64,000 nt of DNA from Candidatus Yanofskyibacteriota bacterium (GCA_016185525.1 JACPNK010000007.1:45801-109800), one strand, 5' to 3'; counted from the stretch's first letter, positions 7,723-15,995 are shown. Notes: generated by a model from the sequence alone, not told the origin. Translations and numbers: made by a program.

Positions 7723-7914
7723 ATGAAATTTAAAGAAGTCAAAGAAAAAAAACAGGAAGAGTTGCGGGAGATGCTTAAAAACTTGCGCATTAAGCTGGGC
7801 AAACTGCTTTTTGACTTGAACAGCAACAGTTTAAAGGACTTTAGCCAGGTTCAGAAAACAAAGAAAGATATTGCCAGAATTTTGACTGCTTTGAAATTAA
7901 CCGTTAGTAATTAA
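7723..7914 (+). CDS. rpmC: 50S ribosomal protein L29
   Basis: This short helical protein of 63 residues has the L29 pattern EELREMLKNLRIKLGKLLFDL followed by KTKKDIARILTALK. L29 sits beside L23 at the exit tunnel. It is placed between rplP and rpsQ as expected. Confidence 0.93.
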   Translation: MKFKEVKEKKQEELREMLKNLRIKLGKLLFDLNSNSLKDFSQVQKTKKDIARILTALKLTVSN

Positions 7915-7920
7915 TTACTT

Positions 7921-8175
7921 ATGAATCAAAAAGACAAAACACCGCGTATTTTGAAAGGAGTTGTGGTTTCCGATAAGATGCGGAAAACCGTCGTAGTTGA
8001 AGTCGTTCACCTTAGAAAACATCCGAAATACAAAAAATATTTTAAGGTTTCCAAAAGGTATAAGGTGCACGATGAACAGAATGAATACCACACAGGAGAC
8101 AAAGTCTTGATTCGGGAAACCAGGCCTTTGTCTAAAGACAAGAGGTTTAAGGTTTATTCAAGGGTTAGTAAGTAA
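7921..8175 (+). CDS. rpsQ: 30S ribosomal protein S17
   Basis: An OB-fold 16S rRNA-binding protein of 84 residues. Conserved motifs: LKGVVVSDKMRKTVVVEV near the N-terminus, then HPKYKKYFKVSKRYKVHDE and GDKVLIRETRPLSKDKRFKV. Order and spacing within the S10/spc cluster are normal. Confidence 0.97.
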   Translation: MNQKDKTPRILKGVVVSDKMRKTVVVEVVHLRKHPKYKKYFKVSKRYKVHDEQNEYHTGDKVLIRETRPLSKDKRFKVYSRVSK

Positions 8176-8186
8176 TTTTTTCTACC

Positions 8187-8552
8187 ATGTTGCAGATGCG
8201 TTCAATAATTGATGTTGCCGATAATAGTGGAGCCAAAAAGGTTGGCCTTATTAAGGTTTTGGGCGGGACGCGCAAAAGATACGCCCAGATTGGAGACATA
8301 ATTGTTGTTTCCGTAAAATCGGCAGAACCGCGCAAGCAGGTAAAGAAAAAAGATGTTGTCCGGGCTTTGGTAGTCAGACAGAGACAGCCTTTCCGCCGGC
8401 CGGACGGCAGTTATATCAGGTTTGATGATAACGCGGTTGTTATCTTAGATGGTAAAGAACCGAAAGGCGGCCGTGTTTTTGGACCGATACCAAGAGAGAT
8501 CAAGGAACGAGGTTATGATACGATTGCAAGTTTGGCGCAAGAAGTTGTCTAG
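8187..8552 (+). CDS. rplN: 50S ribosomal protein L14
   Basis: The 121-residue protein begins MLQMRSIIDVADNSGAKKVG and has DNAVVILDGKEPKGGRVFGP and the terminal IASLAQEVV, all canonical. L14 forms an intersubunit bridge and is the docking site of the silencing factor RsfS. The gene is followed by a 241-base gap containing a dispersed composite palindrome, which separates it from rplX. Confidence 0.98.
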   Translation: MLQMRSIIDVADNSGAKKVGLIKVLGGTRKRYAQIGDIIVVSVKSAEPRKQVKKKDVVRALVVRQRQPFRRPDGSYIRFDDNAVVILDGKEPKGGRVFGPIPREIKERGYDTIASLAQEVV

Positions 8553-8584
8553 TTGTTAACAAGTTTTGAAAATATCAATCTTTC

Positions 8585-8750
8585 AGTACGTTCGTCTGCT
8601 CCTGCGGCAGACTCACTCGCGCTGAAGTTGCAAAGGAGAAGTTTCTGGTGGGCGGTGCTTTAGCCCGCCCATAGAATCTCCTAGGGTTTGCTCGCAGTTA
8701 TAAGAATAATTATACTGCTCGCAACCAAGCAACCCTCAACTTCAGAGCGA
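8585..8750 (+). repeat. Dispersed composite palindromic element, copy 1
   Basis: This segment shares its outer and inner parts exactly with 34815-34947: AGTACGTTCGTCTGCTCCTGC, GGCAGACTCACTCGCGCTGA and the long right part from GGGTTTGCTCGCAG to CAACTTCAGAGCGA. The left GCGCTGAAGTTG pairs with the right CAACTTCAGAGCG. Copy 1 alone has a 63-base insert at 8631-8693 that is itself a hairpin (AGGAGA...TCTCCT and GGGCGGTGCTTTAGCCCGCC). It lies between rplN and rplX with no ORF. Confidence 0.93.
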
Positions 8751-8793
8751 CTTCAAGAGTGATATTCTCAAAACTTGTTAAAAGAGTAGTCAT

Positions 8794-9111
8794 ATGAAAA
8801 TCAAGAAAAATGACAAAGTAAAAATGCTTTCGGGAAAAGACCGGGGTAAAACCGGCAAGGTGATTTTTGTTTTGAATAAGGAGGACGAAGGCGCGAGAGT
8901 GGTGGTGGAGGGTTTAAATAAAATTAAGAAGCACCAGAGACCGAAGAAGCAGGGTCAAAAAGGACAGATTGTTTCTGTGGAAAGAGCGGTAGCTATTTCC
9001 ACAGTGCAGTTAGTTTGTCCAAGTTGCGGCAAACCGACCAGAGTAGGCCAAAAAATTGACGGCAAAAACAAGACGAGAGTTTGTAAAAAATGTGGAGCAG
9101 TAGTTTTGTAA
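8794..9111 (+). CDS. rplX: 50S ribosomal protein L24 with C-terminal zinc ribbon
   Basis: Residues 1-60 hold the KOW motif (IKKNDKVKMLSGKDRGKTGK), which starts 50S assembly. The C-terminus has two CxxC pairs, CPSCGKPTRVG and CKKCGAVV, a zinc ribbon seen in some bacterial L24 proteins. The 105-residue length is typical. The gene restarts the cluster after the palindromic element. The rplE start follows after a 14-base gap. Confidence 0.96.
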   Translation: MKIKKNDKVKMLSGKDRGKTGKVIFVLNKEDEGARVVVEGLNKIKKHQRPKKQGQKGQIVSVERAVAISTVQLVCPSCGKPTRVGQKIDGKNKTRVCKKCGAVVL

Positions 9112-9125
9112 ATCGTTATCAAAAT

Positions 9126-9686
9126 ATGCCAGTATCACGTTTACTAACAAAATATAGAAAAGAAGTGATTCCTGCTATGCAGGCTAAGTTTGGCTACAAG
9201 AATATCATGCAAGTACCCAAGGTAATCAAGGTGGTTTTGAATATTGGTGTGGGCAAGCATCTCAAAGACGACAAAATGCTGGCGAATATTGAGAAGGACT
9301 TGGCTTTGATTGCCGGACAAAAACCGGTGCCGACATTTGCCAAGAAGTCTATTTCCGGTTTTAAAGTAAGAGCCGGCATGAAAGTCGGCTACAAACTTAC
9401 CTTGCGCGGAAGCAGAATGTATGGTTTTATAGATAGATTAATTTCTATTGCTTTACCCAGAACAAAAGACTTCAGGGGTATTGATGCCAAGTCTTTTGAC
9501 GCTAAAAGTGTTTTGAATATGGGTATTTTGGAGCATAGCGTTTTTCCGGAGATCCATTACGAATCTCTTAAGGACGTGTTTAGCTTTGAAACAGCCGTGG
9601 TGACTAACTCAAGAAAAAGAGAAGAAACTGTGGAACTGTTGAAATTAATGGGGTTTCCAATAAGAGTTAGTTCAAAAAGTTCGTAA
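9126..9686 (+). CDS. rplE: 50S ribosomal protein L5
   Basis: Start set at the ATG of MPVSRLLTKYRKEVIPAM; an earlier in-frame ATG at 9090 would overlap rplX and adds no conserved sequence. The 186 residues show VPKVIKVVLNIGVGKHLKD, KPVPTFAKKSISGFKVRAGM and YGFIDRLISIALPRTKDFRG. L5 binds 5S rRNA and contacts P-site tRNA. An inverted-repeat tract of about 80 bases separates it from rpsN. Confidence 0.96.
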   Translation: MPVSRLLTKYRKEVIPAMQAKFGYKNIMQVPKVIKVVLNIGVGKHLKDDKMLANIEKDLALIAGQKPVPTFAKKSISGFKVRAGMKVGYKLTLRGSRMYGFIDRLISIALPRTKDFRGIDAKSFDAKSVLNMGILEHSVFPEIHYESLKDVFSFETAVVTNSRKREETVELLKLMGFPIRVSSKSS

Positions 9687-9757
9687 AGTTAGAAAGTTCA
9701 TAAAGTAAGAAATTAAAACTTGATGAACTTGATAAACTTTTAACTTGATAAACTAGT
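9675..9757 (+). repeat. AT-rich inverted repeat tract between rplE and rpsN
   Basis: Words of the type AAAGTTCRTAAAGTT on the left are answered by AACTTGATAAACTTTTAACTT on the right, giving an imperfect palindrome with internally repeated AACTTGAT units. It begins in the last codons of rplE and fills the gap to rpsN. Confidence 0.7.
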
Positions 9758-9770
9758 TTGTGAAACAAAT

Positions 9771-9956
9771 ATGGCAAAAGAATCAACAAAAGCAAGAGCT
9801 AAGAAAAAACCAAAATTTTCCAGCAGAATTGTCAGGCGCTGTTTTGTTTGCGGCAGGAAATATGGTTACATGCGCAAGTTTGATATTTGCCGCATTCATT
9901 TCAGAGAATTGGCAAGCGAGGGTCTTTTGCCTGGGATTAAAAAAAGTAGTTGGTAG
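9771..9956 (+). CDS. rpsN: 30S ribosomal protein S14, zinc-binding type with Cys-to-His change
   Basis: A 61-residue S14 of the short zinc type. The zinc site reads CFVCGRKYGYMRKFDICRIHF, so the ligands are C24, C27, C40 and H43. The usual fourth ligand is cysteine (CRxCF), so this is a CCCH variant that should still bind zinc. The remaining sequence (RELASEGLLPGIKKSSW) is canonical. A longer ORF from 9760 in another frame is a shadow. S14 assembles late into the 30S head. Confidence 0.95.
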   Translation: MAKESTKARAKKKPKFSSRIVRRCFVCGRKYGYMRKFDICRIHFRELASEGLLPGIKKSSW

Positions 9957-9974
9957 TAAATTATTTTAAAAAAT

Positions 9975-10376
9975 ATGGTTAATTCAGTTGCCGACATGTT
10001 AATAAGAATAAAGAATGCTCAAATGGCAGGCAAGGAGCGTGTTTTGGTTCCTTTTTCCAGGGCAAAGTTTGATGTGGCTAAAATACTGAAAGAAAACGGT
10101 CTGGTTCAGGAGATTGAAAGAAAAAAGAAAAAAGTTAGCAAAACAGAACAAGTGTTTTTGGAAGTAAAACTGGACTTAAGCCGCGGGATAATGCCGATTG
10201 CCGGAATTAAGATTTTTAGCAAGCCGTCCAGACGGGTTTATCTTGGCAAGAAAGATATTAAGCCGGTTGTTTCCGGGTATGGCATATCTATAATTTCAAC
10301 TTCACGCGGAATTATGAGCGGACAAGATGCTAGAAAAAATAATTTGGGCGGGGAGTTGATTGCGGAAGTCTGGTAA
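9975..10376 (+). CDS. rpsH: 30S ribosomal protein S8
   Basis: The 133-residue protein has the S8 start MVNSVADMLIRIKNAQMAG and the highly conserved C-terminal GYGISIISTSRGIMSGQDAR. In E. coli S8 binds 16S helix 21 and represses the spc operon. The stop lies 16 bases before the rplF start. Confidence 0.97.
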   Translation: MVNSVADMLIRIKNAQMAGKERVLVPFSRAKFDVAKILKENGLVQEIERKKKKVSKTEQVFLEVKLDLSRGIMPIAGIKIFSKPSRRVYLGKKDIKPVVSGYGISIISTSRGIMSGQDARKNNLGGELIAEVW

Positions 10377-10392
10377 AAATCAAACAAACCAC

Positions 10393-10938
10393 ATGAGCAG
10401 AACAGGAAAAAAACCAATATTGTTGCCAAGCGAGGTTGAATTAAAAGTTCAAGATGGTTTTGTTGTGGCCAAGGGGCCAAATGGCGAGTTGAAAAAGAAG
10501 CTTGATCCGAGGATACTTGTTGAAGTCCGAGATGGCAAGGTTTTTGTCAAACCGAAAGACATAAACGAAGAAACCGCTCCCCTTTGGGGATTATACCGGT
10601 CTTTGATATTCAACATGGTGAAAGGTTCTTCGTCGCAATTTGAAAAGATTTTGACTTTTCAGGGGGTGGGCTTTAGGGCGTCTGTTAAGGGAAGTGATTT
10701 AGAGTTGCATCTTGGATTTACCAATCCCGTAACTATCAAAGGTCCCGATGGAATTTCTTTCAAAGTGGAGAAAAACAAAATCATAGTTTCCGGCAGTGAC
10801 AAGGAGACGGTTGGGCAGGTGGCGGCAGAAATAAGAAAGCAAAGAAAGCCGGAACCCTATCAAGGCAGCGGCATTAAATATGAAAAAGAAGTTATTGTCA
10901 GAAAAGCCGGCAAGAAAGCTGCGGTAGCTGCGGCCTAG
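10393..10938 (+). CDS. rplF: 50S ribosomal protein L6
   Basis: The start is the ATG of MSRTGKKPILLPSEVEL; an ATG at 10360 lies inside rpsH. The two related L6 domains are visible: residues 1-80, and the second with GVGFRASVKGSDLELHLGF and RKQRKPEPYQGSGIKYEKE. L6 lies near the GTPase-associated centre. The protein is 181 residues, a normal length. Confidence 0.96.
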   Translation: MSRTGKKPILLPSEVELKVQDGFVVAKGPNGELKKKLDPRILVEVRDGKVFVKPKDINEETAPLWGLYRSLIFNMVKGSSSQFEKILTFQGVGFRASVKGSDLELHLGFTNPVTIKGPDGISFKVEKNKIIVSGSDKETVGQVAAEIRKQRKPEPYQGSGIKYEKEVIVRKAGKKAAVAAA

Positions 10939-10959
10939 TATGTTTAATTAAGTTTTAAA

Positions 10960-11310
10960 ATGGCTGAAAAAACAAACAAAATAATACAACGCCGTAAAAG
11001 ACATATTCGTGTCAGGGCTAAAATCAGCGGTACAGAAAAAGTACCCAGAATTTCTGTTTTTCGCAGTGCGAAGCATGTTTATGTCCAAGCCGTCAATGAC
11101 ACTATAGGTAAGACCGTTTTTTCCGCGAGCGATAGTGACCTGAAAGAAAAAAATAAAATTAAAAAATCTTTTGCGGTTGGTGAGATGCTTGGCCAAGCGA
11201 TAAAAAAAGAGGGTATTTCTAAAATATTGTTTGATCGGGGAGGCTTCAAATACCATGGCCGTATAAAAGCTTTGGCAGATGGGCTTAGAAGCGCGGGTCT
11301 TAAGTTCTAA
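10960..11310 (+). CDS. rplR: 50S ribosomal protein L18
   Basis: A 5S rRNA-binding protein of 116 residues. Conserved parts are RRKRHIRVRAKISGTEKVPR, the RSAKHVYVQAVND strand, and the C-terminal DRGGFKYHGRIKALADGLR. It sits between rplF and rpsE as usual. Confidence 0.96.
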   Translation: MAEKTNKIIQRRKRHIRVRAKISGTEKVPRISVFRSAKHVYVQAVNDTIGKTVFSASDSDLKEKNKIKKSFAVGEMLGQAIKKEGISKILFDRGGFKYHGRIKALADGLRSAGLKF

Positions 11311-11324
11311 TTTGTCCGTTGTTT

Positions 11325-11921
11325 ATGAACAAAAATTTCAGCAGTTTCAATAACAAGGAAAAAGGAGGAAGAGAGCGTTCTGCTAACTGGCGCAAAAAAG
11401 ACGGCCTTTCACCCGACAAGAGGTCTGATTTTGATCAGAAGGTTTTAGATATTGCTCGAGTAACCAGGGTTACCAAGGGAGGCAAGCGTTTCAGTTTTAG
11501 GGCAACCGTTGTTATCGGCGACAAAAAAGGCTCAGTCGGTCTTGGTGTTGCTCAAGGCAAGGATGTTTCACAAGCTATTCAAAAAGCTGTTCATCAAGCT
11601 AAAAAAGAAATAATAAAAATTCAGGTTAAAAACGGAACAATTTTGCATCAGGTTACCGCCAAGTACAATAGTGCGGTGGTTATAATAAAGCCGGCCGGTT
11701 TGGGCAATGGCGTCAAAGCCGGCGGACCGGTTAGGGCAGTCGCCAAACTTAGCGGTATAGAAAATATTACCGCCAAACTTTTGTCCAGAACGGGCAATAA
11801 AATAAATATAGCCAAGGCTGCGTTAGAAGCCTTGAAAAAACTTAGAGTGGAAACCGTTGTTGAAAGCAAAGCGGAAGCAGATAATTTGGTCAATAATACG
11901 ACACAAAATGCAAATACATGA
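11325..11921 (+). CDS. rpsE: 30S ribosomal protein S5
   Basis: The ATG at 11325 (MNKNFSSFNNKEK) is preferred over a TTG two codons earlier. The 198 residues include an N-terminal basic extension, the dsRNA-binding-like domain (DIARVTRVTKGGKRFSFRA, GDKKGSVGLGVAQGKDV) and the C-terminal KPAGLGNGVKAGGPVRAV. S5 controls decoding accuracy. The 3' end overlaps the start of rplO by 14 bases, so there is no room for rpmD (L30). Confidence 0.96.
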   Translation: MNKNFSSFNNKEKGGRERSANWRKKDGLSPDKRSDFDQKVLDIARVTRVTKGGKRFSFRATVVIGDKKGSVGLGVAQGKDVSQAIQKAVHQAKKEIIKIQVKNGTILHQVTAKYNSAVVIIKPAGLGNGVKAGGPVRAVAKLSGIENITAKLLSRTGNKINIAKAALEALKKLRVETVVESKAEADNLVNNTTQNANT

Positions 11922-12366
11922 ACTGAAAAAATTAAATAAAACCAAGACTAAAAAACGGGTTGGCCGCGGAGGCAAAAGAGGCACTTTTTCCGGGCGGGGC
12001 AGTAAGGGCCAGATGGCCAGAGGCGCCAGACTGGGCGCAGATTTCAGGGGCGGTAATGCTCCCCTCTGGAAGCTTTTTCCCAAGAAAAGAGGATCAAACA
12101 AAAAGGTTGAAATCAAACACCGCAGTTTTAATGTGAAACAGTTAAAACCAGAGATTATTAATTTGGGGCGGATTAATGATATGTTTTCCGAAGGAGATTT
12201 GGTAAATCCAAGGACTTTGAATGAGAAAAAAGTTACTCGGTCTAAAATCGCGAAGATTAAGTTGCTTGGCGATGGTGAGCTTGTCAAAAAACTTATTTTT
12301 TCAGGAATTACATTTTCTGGTCAGGCCAGAGAAAAAGTTCTAAAGTCGGGGTCTGAAATAAAATAA
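11908..12366 (+). CDS. rplO: 50S ribosomal protein L15
   Basis: Start set at the ATG of MQIHELKKLNKTKTKKRVGR, overlapping rpsE. The glycine- and arginine-rich N-terminal region (KRVGRGGKRGTFSGRGSKGQ) and FRGGNAPLWKLFPKKRG are typical. The C-terminal globular domain completes 152 residues. L15 is a late 50S assembly protein. Confidence 0.95.
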   Translation: MQIHELKKLNKTKTKKRVGRGGKRGTFSGRGSKGQMARGARLGADFRGGNAPLWKLFPKKRGSNKKVEIKHRSFNVKQLKPEIINLGRINDMFSEGDLVNPRTLNEKKVTRSKIAKIKLLGDGELVKKLIFSGITFSGQAREKVLKSGSEIK

Positions 12367-12373
12367 ATTTTTT

Positions 12374-13633
12374 ATGGATAAACTTTTGAGGATTTTTAAA
12401 ATCAAGGACTTGAGGAATAAAGTTTTTTTCATTCTTGGGATTTTGGTTGTTTTCAGAATTGCTTCCGCTATCCCTATTCCAAGCGTTGATGCGGTTAGAT
12501 TGAAGGCGTTTTTTGAAGATAATCAGCTTTTCAGTCTGATTAGTGTTTTCACCGGAGGAGGGTTATCCAGCCTTTCAATTGTAATGTTGGGTTTGGGGCC
12601 GTATATTACCGGATCTATTATAATGCAGCTTTTGACCATGATTTTTCCATCACTGGAGGAAATATATAAATACGGAGGCGAGGCCGGCAAAGCCAAATTC
12701 AACCAATACTCTAGGATGCTGACAGTTCCCTTGGCCTTGCTACAGGGGTATGGTTTTATGCTTTTGCTTTCTCGGCAGGGAGTTTTACAGCCTTTGAATT
12801 TAATGCAGTGGGCTTCATCTTTGATTGTCGTTACCGCCGGCGCTGTGCTTTTGATGTGGCTGGGCGAACTGATAACGGAGAAAAATATAGGCAACGGCAT
12901 ATCTATTTTAATTTTTGCCGGAATTATGGCCGGCTTTCCTACCGCTCTTCAGCGAACTAAAGAGACTTTTGATTATACACAACTCTTTACTTATCTGGGT
13001 TTTGCTATAGTTGCGCTTATCGTGATTGTTGGCGTAGTTTATTTAACCGAAGCCCAAAGGAATATTCCCATCAATTATGCCAAGCGAGTCAGGGGAATGA
13101 AAATGTACGGCGGAGTTTCCACCTACTTGCCCATGAGGGTTAATAATGCCGGAGTTATGCCTATTATTTTTGCTTTGTCCATTTTATTGTTTCCGGGCAT
13201 GATTGCTAATTTTTTTGCCGCTTCCAACATCAGTTTTGTCGCTAATGTGGCTAACTTTTTGAACGGCTTTATTCAAAACAGTTATTTCTACAGCGCGTCT
13301 TATTTTATTTTGGTTGTCGTCTTTACTTATTTTTATACGGCTATCACTTTTGACCCTAAATCAATTTCTGAAAATATCCAGAAACAGGGCGGCTATATTC
13401 CGGGCATACGTCCGGGCTTGGCGACGACCCAGTTTTTGTATCACCTGCTCAATCGTATTACTTTGGTTGGCGCTGTGTTTTTGGGCGTGATTGCCGTCAT
13501 GCCGAATATCGTTCAGGGTTTTACCGGAATAACCTCTTTCAGTGTTGGCGGCACCTCTATTTTGATTGTAGTTTCGGTTGTGCTGGAAGTTATGAAGCAG
13601 ATGGATGCACAGATATCAATGTATGAGTACTAG
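12374..13633 (+). CDS. secY: Protein translocase subunit SecY
   Basis: SecY forms the membrane pore for protein export. The 419 residues contain ten hydrophobic segments. Recognisable features are IPIPSVDAVRLKAFF in the first periplasmic loop, the plug and TM2 region with ITGSIIMQLL, the loop with GEAGKAKFNQYSRMLTVPLA, and the cytoplasmic loop RGMKMYGGVSTYLPMRVNNAGVMP. It is the expected last gene of the spc block. Its clients include the large exported proteins later in this window. Confidence 0.97.
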   Translation: MDKLLRIFKIKDLRNKVFFILGILVVFRIASAIPIPSVDAVRLKAFFEDNQLFSLISVFTGGGLSSLSIVMLGLGPYITGSIIMQLLTMIFPSLEEIYKYGGEAGKAKFNQYSRMLTVPLALLQGYGFMLLLSRQGVLQPLNLMQWASSLIVVTAGAVLLMWLGELITEKNIGNGISILIFAGIMAGFPTALQRTKETFDYTQLFTYLGFAIVALIVIVGVVYLTEAQRNIPINYAKRVRGMKMYGGVSTYLPMRVNNAGVMPIIFALSILLFPGMIANFFAASNISFVANVANFLNGFIQNSYFYSASYFILVVVFTYFYTAITFDPKSISENIQKQGGYIPGIRPGLATTQFLYHLLNRITLVGAVFLGVIAVMPNIVQGFTGITSFSVGGTSILIVVSVVLEVMKQMDAQISMYEY

Positions 13634-13708
13634 AGCTTTAGCGAGGAGCTATGCAATCCACAGTTCGCAACGCCTTCAAAAGCATTATCTCTAAAGCCCC
13701 TTAAACCA

Positions 13709-13738
13709 TTGGTCACAATTAGCGTTTAGGATTATAAT
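13709..13738 (+). promoter_or_regulatory. Promoter of adk-map, leaderless geometry
   Basis: TTGGTC (13709-13714), an 18-base spacer and TATAAT (13733-13738). The adk ATG follows only 7 bases later, so the mRNA would begin at the start codon. Confidence 0.65.
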
Positions 13739-13745
13739 TGTACTT

Positions 13746-14411
13746 ATGAAAAAGGCTGTGATATTAATAGGCCCTATTGGTTCAGGCAAAGGAACGCAGG
13801 CCGATATTTTGGCGGAAAAATTTGGACTGATTCATCTTGAAACCTCCAAGCTTCTTGAGTATGAATTTAAAAATGGAGATCAGGCAGATTCTAAACTGAT
13901 TGAACAGAAAAAGCTTTGGGAATCCGGTATATTATGCGATCCGGAATGGGTAACCGGTCTGATTTTAAAGGAAGTTGCCAAGTTGGTCCAACAAGGCAGA
14001 GGAATTGTTTTCAGCGCGTCTCCGCGCACTCTTTTTGAAGCCGAAAAACAAATACCAGAGCTAGAAAAAGTTTTTGGCAAAGAAAACATTTATGTTTTTC
14101 ACATCGGTCTTAGTGAAGCGGAGTCTATCAAGAGGAACAGTGGCAGGAGAATTTGTGAAGAAAACCGTCATCCTATTCCCGATTTTCCAGAGTTCAAAAA
14201 CGCAACAACTTGTCCGAAAGACGGCTCGAGACTTATTACTAGAGAATTAGACAAGCCGGAAGTGATTAAAATCAGGTTTCAGGAATATATGAACAGGACT
14301 TATCCAATTTTAGGTTATCTTCAAGAGCGTGACTACAAAATTATTAGAATTAACGGCGAACAGCCGATAGAAAAGGTGTCAGAAGATATTTTAAAGAATT
14401 TCAATGATTAA
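13746..14411 (+). CDS. adk: Adenylate kinase
   Basis: Interconverts ATP + AMP and 2 ADP. The P-loop is GPIGSGKGTQ (residues 8-17). The LID begins near GRRICEENRHPIP and contains TTCPKDGSRLITRE, so the typical metal-site cysteines are only partly kept (a C...H, CxxD pattern). The AMP-binding part HLETSKLLEYEF is diverged from the usual IStGDmlR. The 221-residue length is normal. It is separated from secY by 112 bases with its own promoter and overlaps map by 8 bases. Confidence 0.93.
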   Translation: MKKAVILIGPIGSGKGTQADILAEKFGLIHLETSKLLEYEFKNGDQADSKLIEQKKLWESGILCDPEWVTGLILKEVAKLVQQGRGIVFSASPRTLFEAEKQIPELEKVFGKENIYVFHIGLSEAESIKRNSGRRICEENRHPIPDFPEFKNATTCPKDGSRLITRELDKPEVIKIRFQEYMNRTYPILGYLQERDYKIIRINGEQPIEKVSEDILKNFND

Positions 14412-15168
14412 AATCAAAACAAAACAACAAATAGAAACGATGGCTGACGGCGGGAAGATTTTGAAAGAAATTTTACAAAATCTTTCACTGGCCGTTAAGC
14501 CGGGAATTAAGACCGAGGAATTAGACAAGCTTGCAGAAGAGCTTGTTTTTTCGTGGGTCAAAAAAAATCCCGAAGCAAGCATCCTCTCTTCTTTTAAAGG
14601 TTATCGGGGCTATCCGGCGTTTATCTGTATTTCTGTAAACGACGAGGTTGTTCATGGTTTGCCTTCAGACAGAGTTATAAAAAAAGGCGATGTTATCGGC
14701 TTGGACTTTGCTGTTAAGTATAAAGGTTTGCATGTTGATTCGGCTTTAACTGTGGGGGTTGGTGAAATTTCTACCGAAGCTAAAAAGTTAATTAGAGTTA
14801 CGAAAGAAGCTTTGGATGTTGGTATAAAAGAAGCGACGGTTGGCAATACCACCGGAGATATTGGTTTTGCTATTCAAAAATATGTAGAAAAAAATGGTTT
14901 CAGCGTGGTTAGGGAGTTGGTTGGCCATGGCATCGGCGAACATCTCCACGAAGAGCCTTATGTGCCAAATTATGGCAAAAAAAAGGAAGGGGAGACTCTT
15001 AAAGAAGGAATGACCATTGCTATTGAACCGATGGTCAATTTTGGTAAACACGAAGTAGTCTTGGCTAAAGACGGAATTACTTACAGAACAAAAGACGGCA
15101 GTTTGTCGGCTCACTTTGAGCATACGGTGGTGATAACAAAAGACGGGCCACGGATACTGACAACTTAA
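14404..15168 (+). CDS. map: Type I methionine aminopeptidase
   Basis: Removes the initiator methionine from new proteins. The 254 residues have all metal ligands: the two aspartates in GLDFAVKYKGLHVDSALTVG, histidine in VGHGIGEHLHEEP, glutamate in AIEPMVNFG and the last glutamate in AHFEHTVVIT. The substrate-side histidine lies in DEVVHGLPSD. It is cotranscribed with adk. The genes that usually follow (infA, rpsM, rpsK, rpoA) are absent here, so the cluster ends at map. Confidence 0.97.
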   Translation: MIKIKTKQQIETMADGGKILKEILQNLSLAVKPGIKTEELDKLAEELVFSWVKKNPEASILSSFKGYRGYPAFICISVNDEVVHGLPSDRVIKKGDVIGLDFAVKYKGLHVDSALTVGVGEISTEAKKLIRVTKEALDVGIKEATVGNTTGDIGFAIQKYVEKNGFSVVRELVGHGIGEHLHEEPYVPNYGKKKEGETLKEGMTIAIEPMVNFGKHEVVLAKDGITYRTKDGSLSAHFEHTVVITKDGPRILTT

Positions 15169-15229
15169 TTTTTATTTGTTATTTTACCGCTAAGCTTATT
15201 TAATAACGTCTGCTTAAGCAAACTTTGCC

Positions 15230-15253
15230 GCCCAGTATTTCTGGGCTTTTTTT
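15230..15253 (+). terminator. Intrinsic terminator after map
   Basis: GCCCAG (15230-15235), a TATTT loop, CTGGGC (15241-15246), then an eight-T run. Confidence 0.85.
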
Positions 15254-15281
15254 GTGCTAATTTTTATGCTAGCTTGTATGT

Positions 15282-15995
15282 ATGTTTTTGTCTGTCATTA
15301 TCCCTGCTTACAATGAGGAAAAACGAATAGCCAAAACGCTTTTGGCTGTGGACGAGTATCTAAAAAGGCAGACTTATCAGTACGAAATTTTGGTTGTAAA
15401 CGACGGTTCAAAAGATAAGACGGCAGAGATGGTGAACGAATTAAAATCTCAAGTTTACAATTTAAGGTTGATTGACAACAAAGAAAATAATGGCAAAGGT
15501 TTTGTTGTCAGGCAAGGCATGCTGGCGGCGGGGGGCGATGTAAGATTGTTTATGGACGCCGACAATTCCACAAACATTGACCAGGTTGCCAAGTTCTTGC
15601 CGTACTTCAGTGAAGGTTACGATATTGTGGCTGGCTCAAGGCGGGCTGTCGGTTCGTTGACTGTTGTTAAACAATCCGGGTTCAGAGAATTTTTGGGTAA
15701 AATGTTCAGGTTGCTTGTGCGCATAGTCGTTCCTTTGGGAGTTGAAGACTCACAGGCTGGGTTTAAAGCTTTTTCAAAAAAGGCCGTTGAAACAGTTTTT
15801 CCGAAACAAACTATTTTCCGCTGGGCTTTTGATGTGGAGATTTTGGCTATTGCCGGAAAATTTGGTTTCAGAATCAAGGAGGTGCCTATAATCTGGTCCA
15901 ATGACGCCGAAAGCCATGTAAAATTGGGCGGGATGATTAAAATGCTTTTTGAAGTTTTAACGGTTAGAAAAAATTTATGGAGCGGAAAATATTAA
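15282..15995 (+). CDS. Family 2 glycosyltransferase, dolichyl/polyprenyl-phosphate glucose synthase type
   Basis: The 237 residues form a GT-A fold: SVIIPAYNEEKRIAKTL at the N-terminus, VVNDGSKDKT near residue 40, and the DXD-type metal site LFMDADNSTNID near 90. DSQAGFKAF and FDVEILAIAGKFGFRIKEVP match the polyprenyl-phosphate glycosyltransferase (ALG5/DPM1-like) group. No C-terminal membrane domain is present. It would transfer a sugar from a nucleotide donor to a polyprenyl phosphate at the membrane. The 3' end overlaps galT by 19 bases, consistent with an operon of sugar metabolism. Confidence 0.88.
   Translation: MFLSVIIPAYNEEKRIAKTLLAVDEYLKRQTYQYEILVVNDGSKDKTAEMVNELKSQVYNLRLIDNKENNGKGFVVRQGMLAAGGDVRLFMDADNSTNIDQVAKFLPYFSEGYDIVAGSRRAVGSLTVVKQSGFREFLGKMFRLLVRIVVPLGVEDSQAGFKAFSKKAVETVFPKQTIFRWAFDVEILAIAGKFGFRIKEVPIIWSNDAESHVKLGGMIKMLFEVLTVRKNLWSGKY

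Noticed and set aside
13634..13708. Small RNA between secY and adk
   Set aside because: The short AGCTTTAGC pairing is weak and has no promoter or T-run of its own; perhaps a degraded GCTAAAGC-family fragment.
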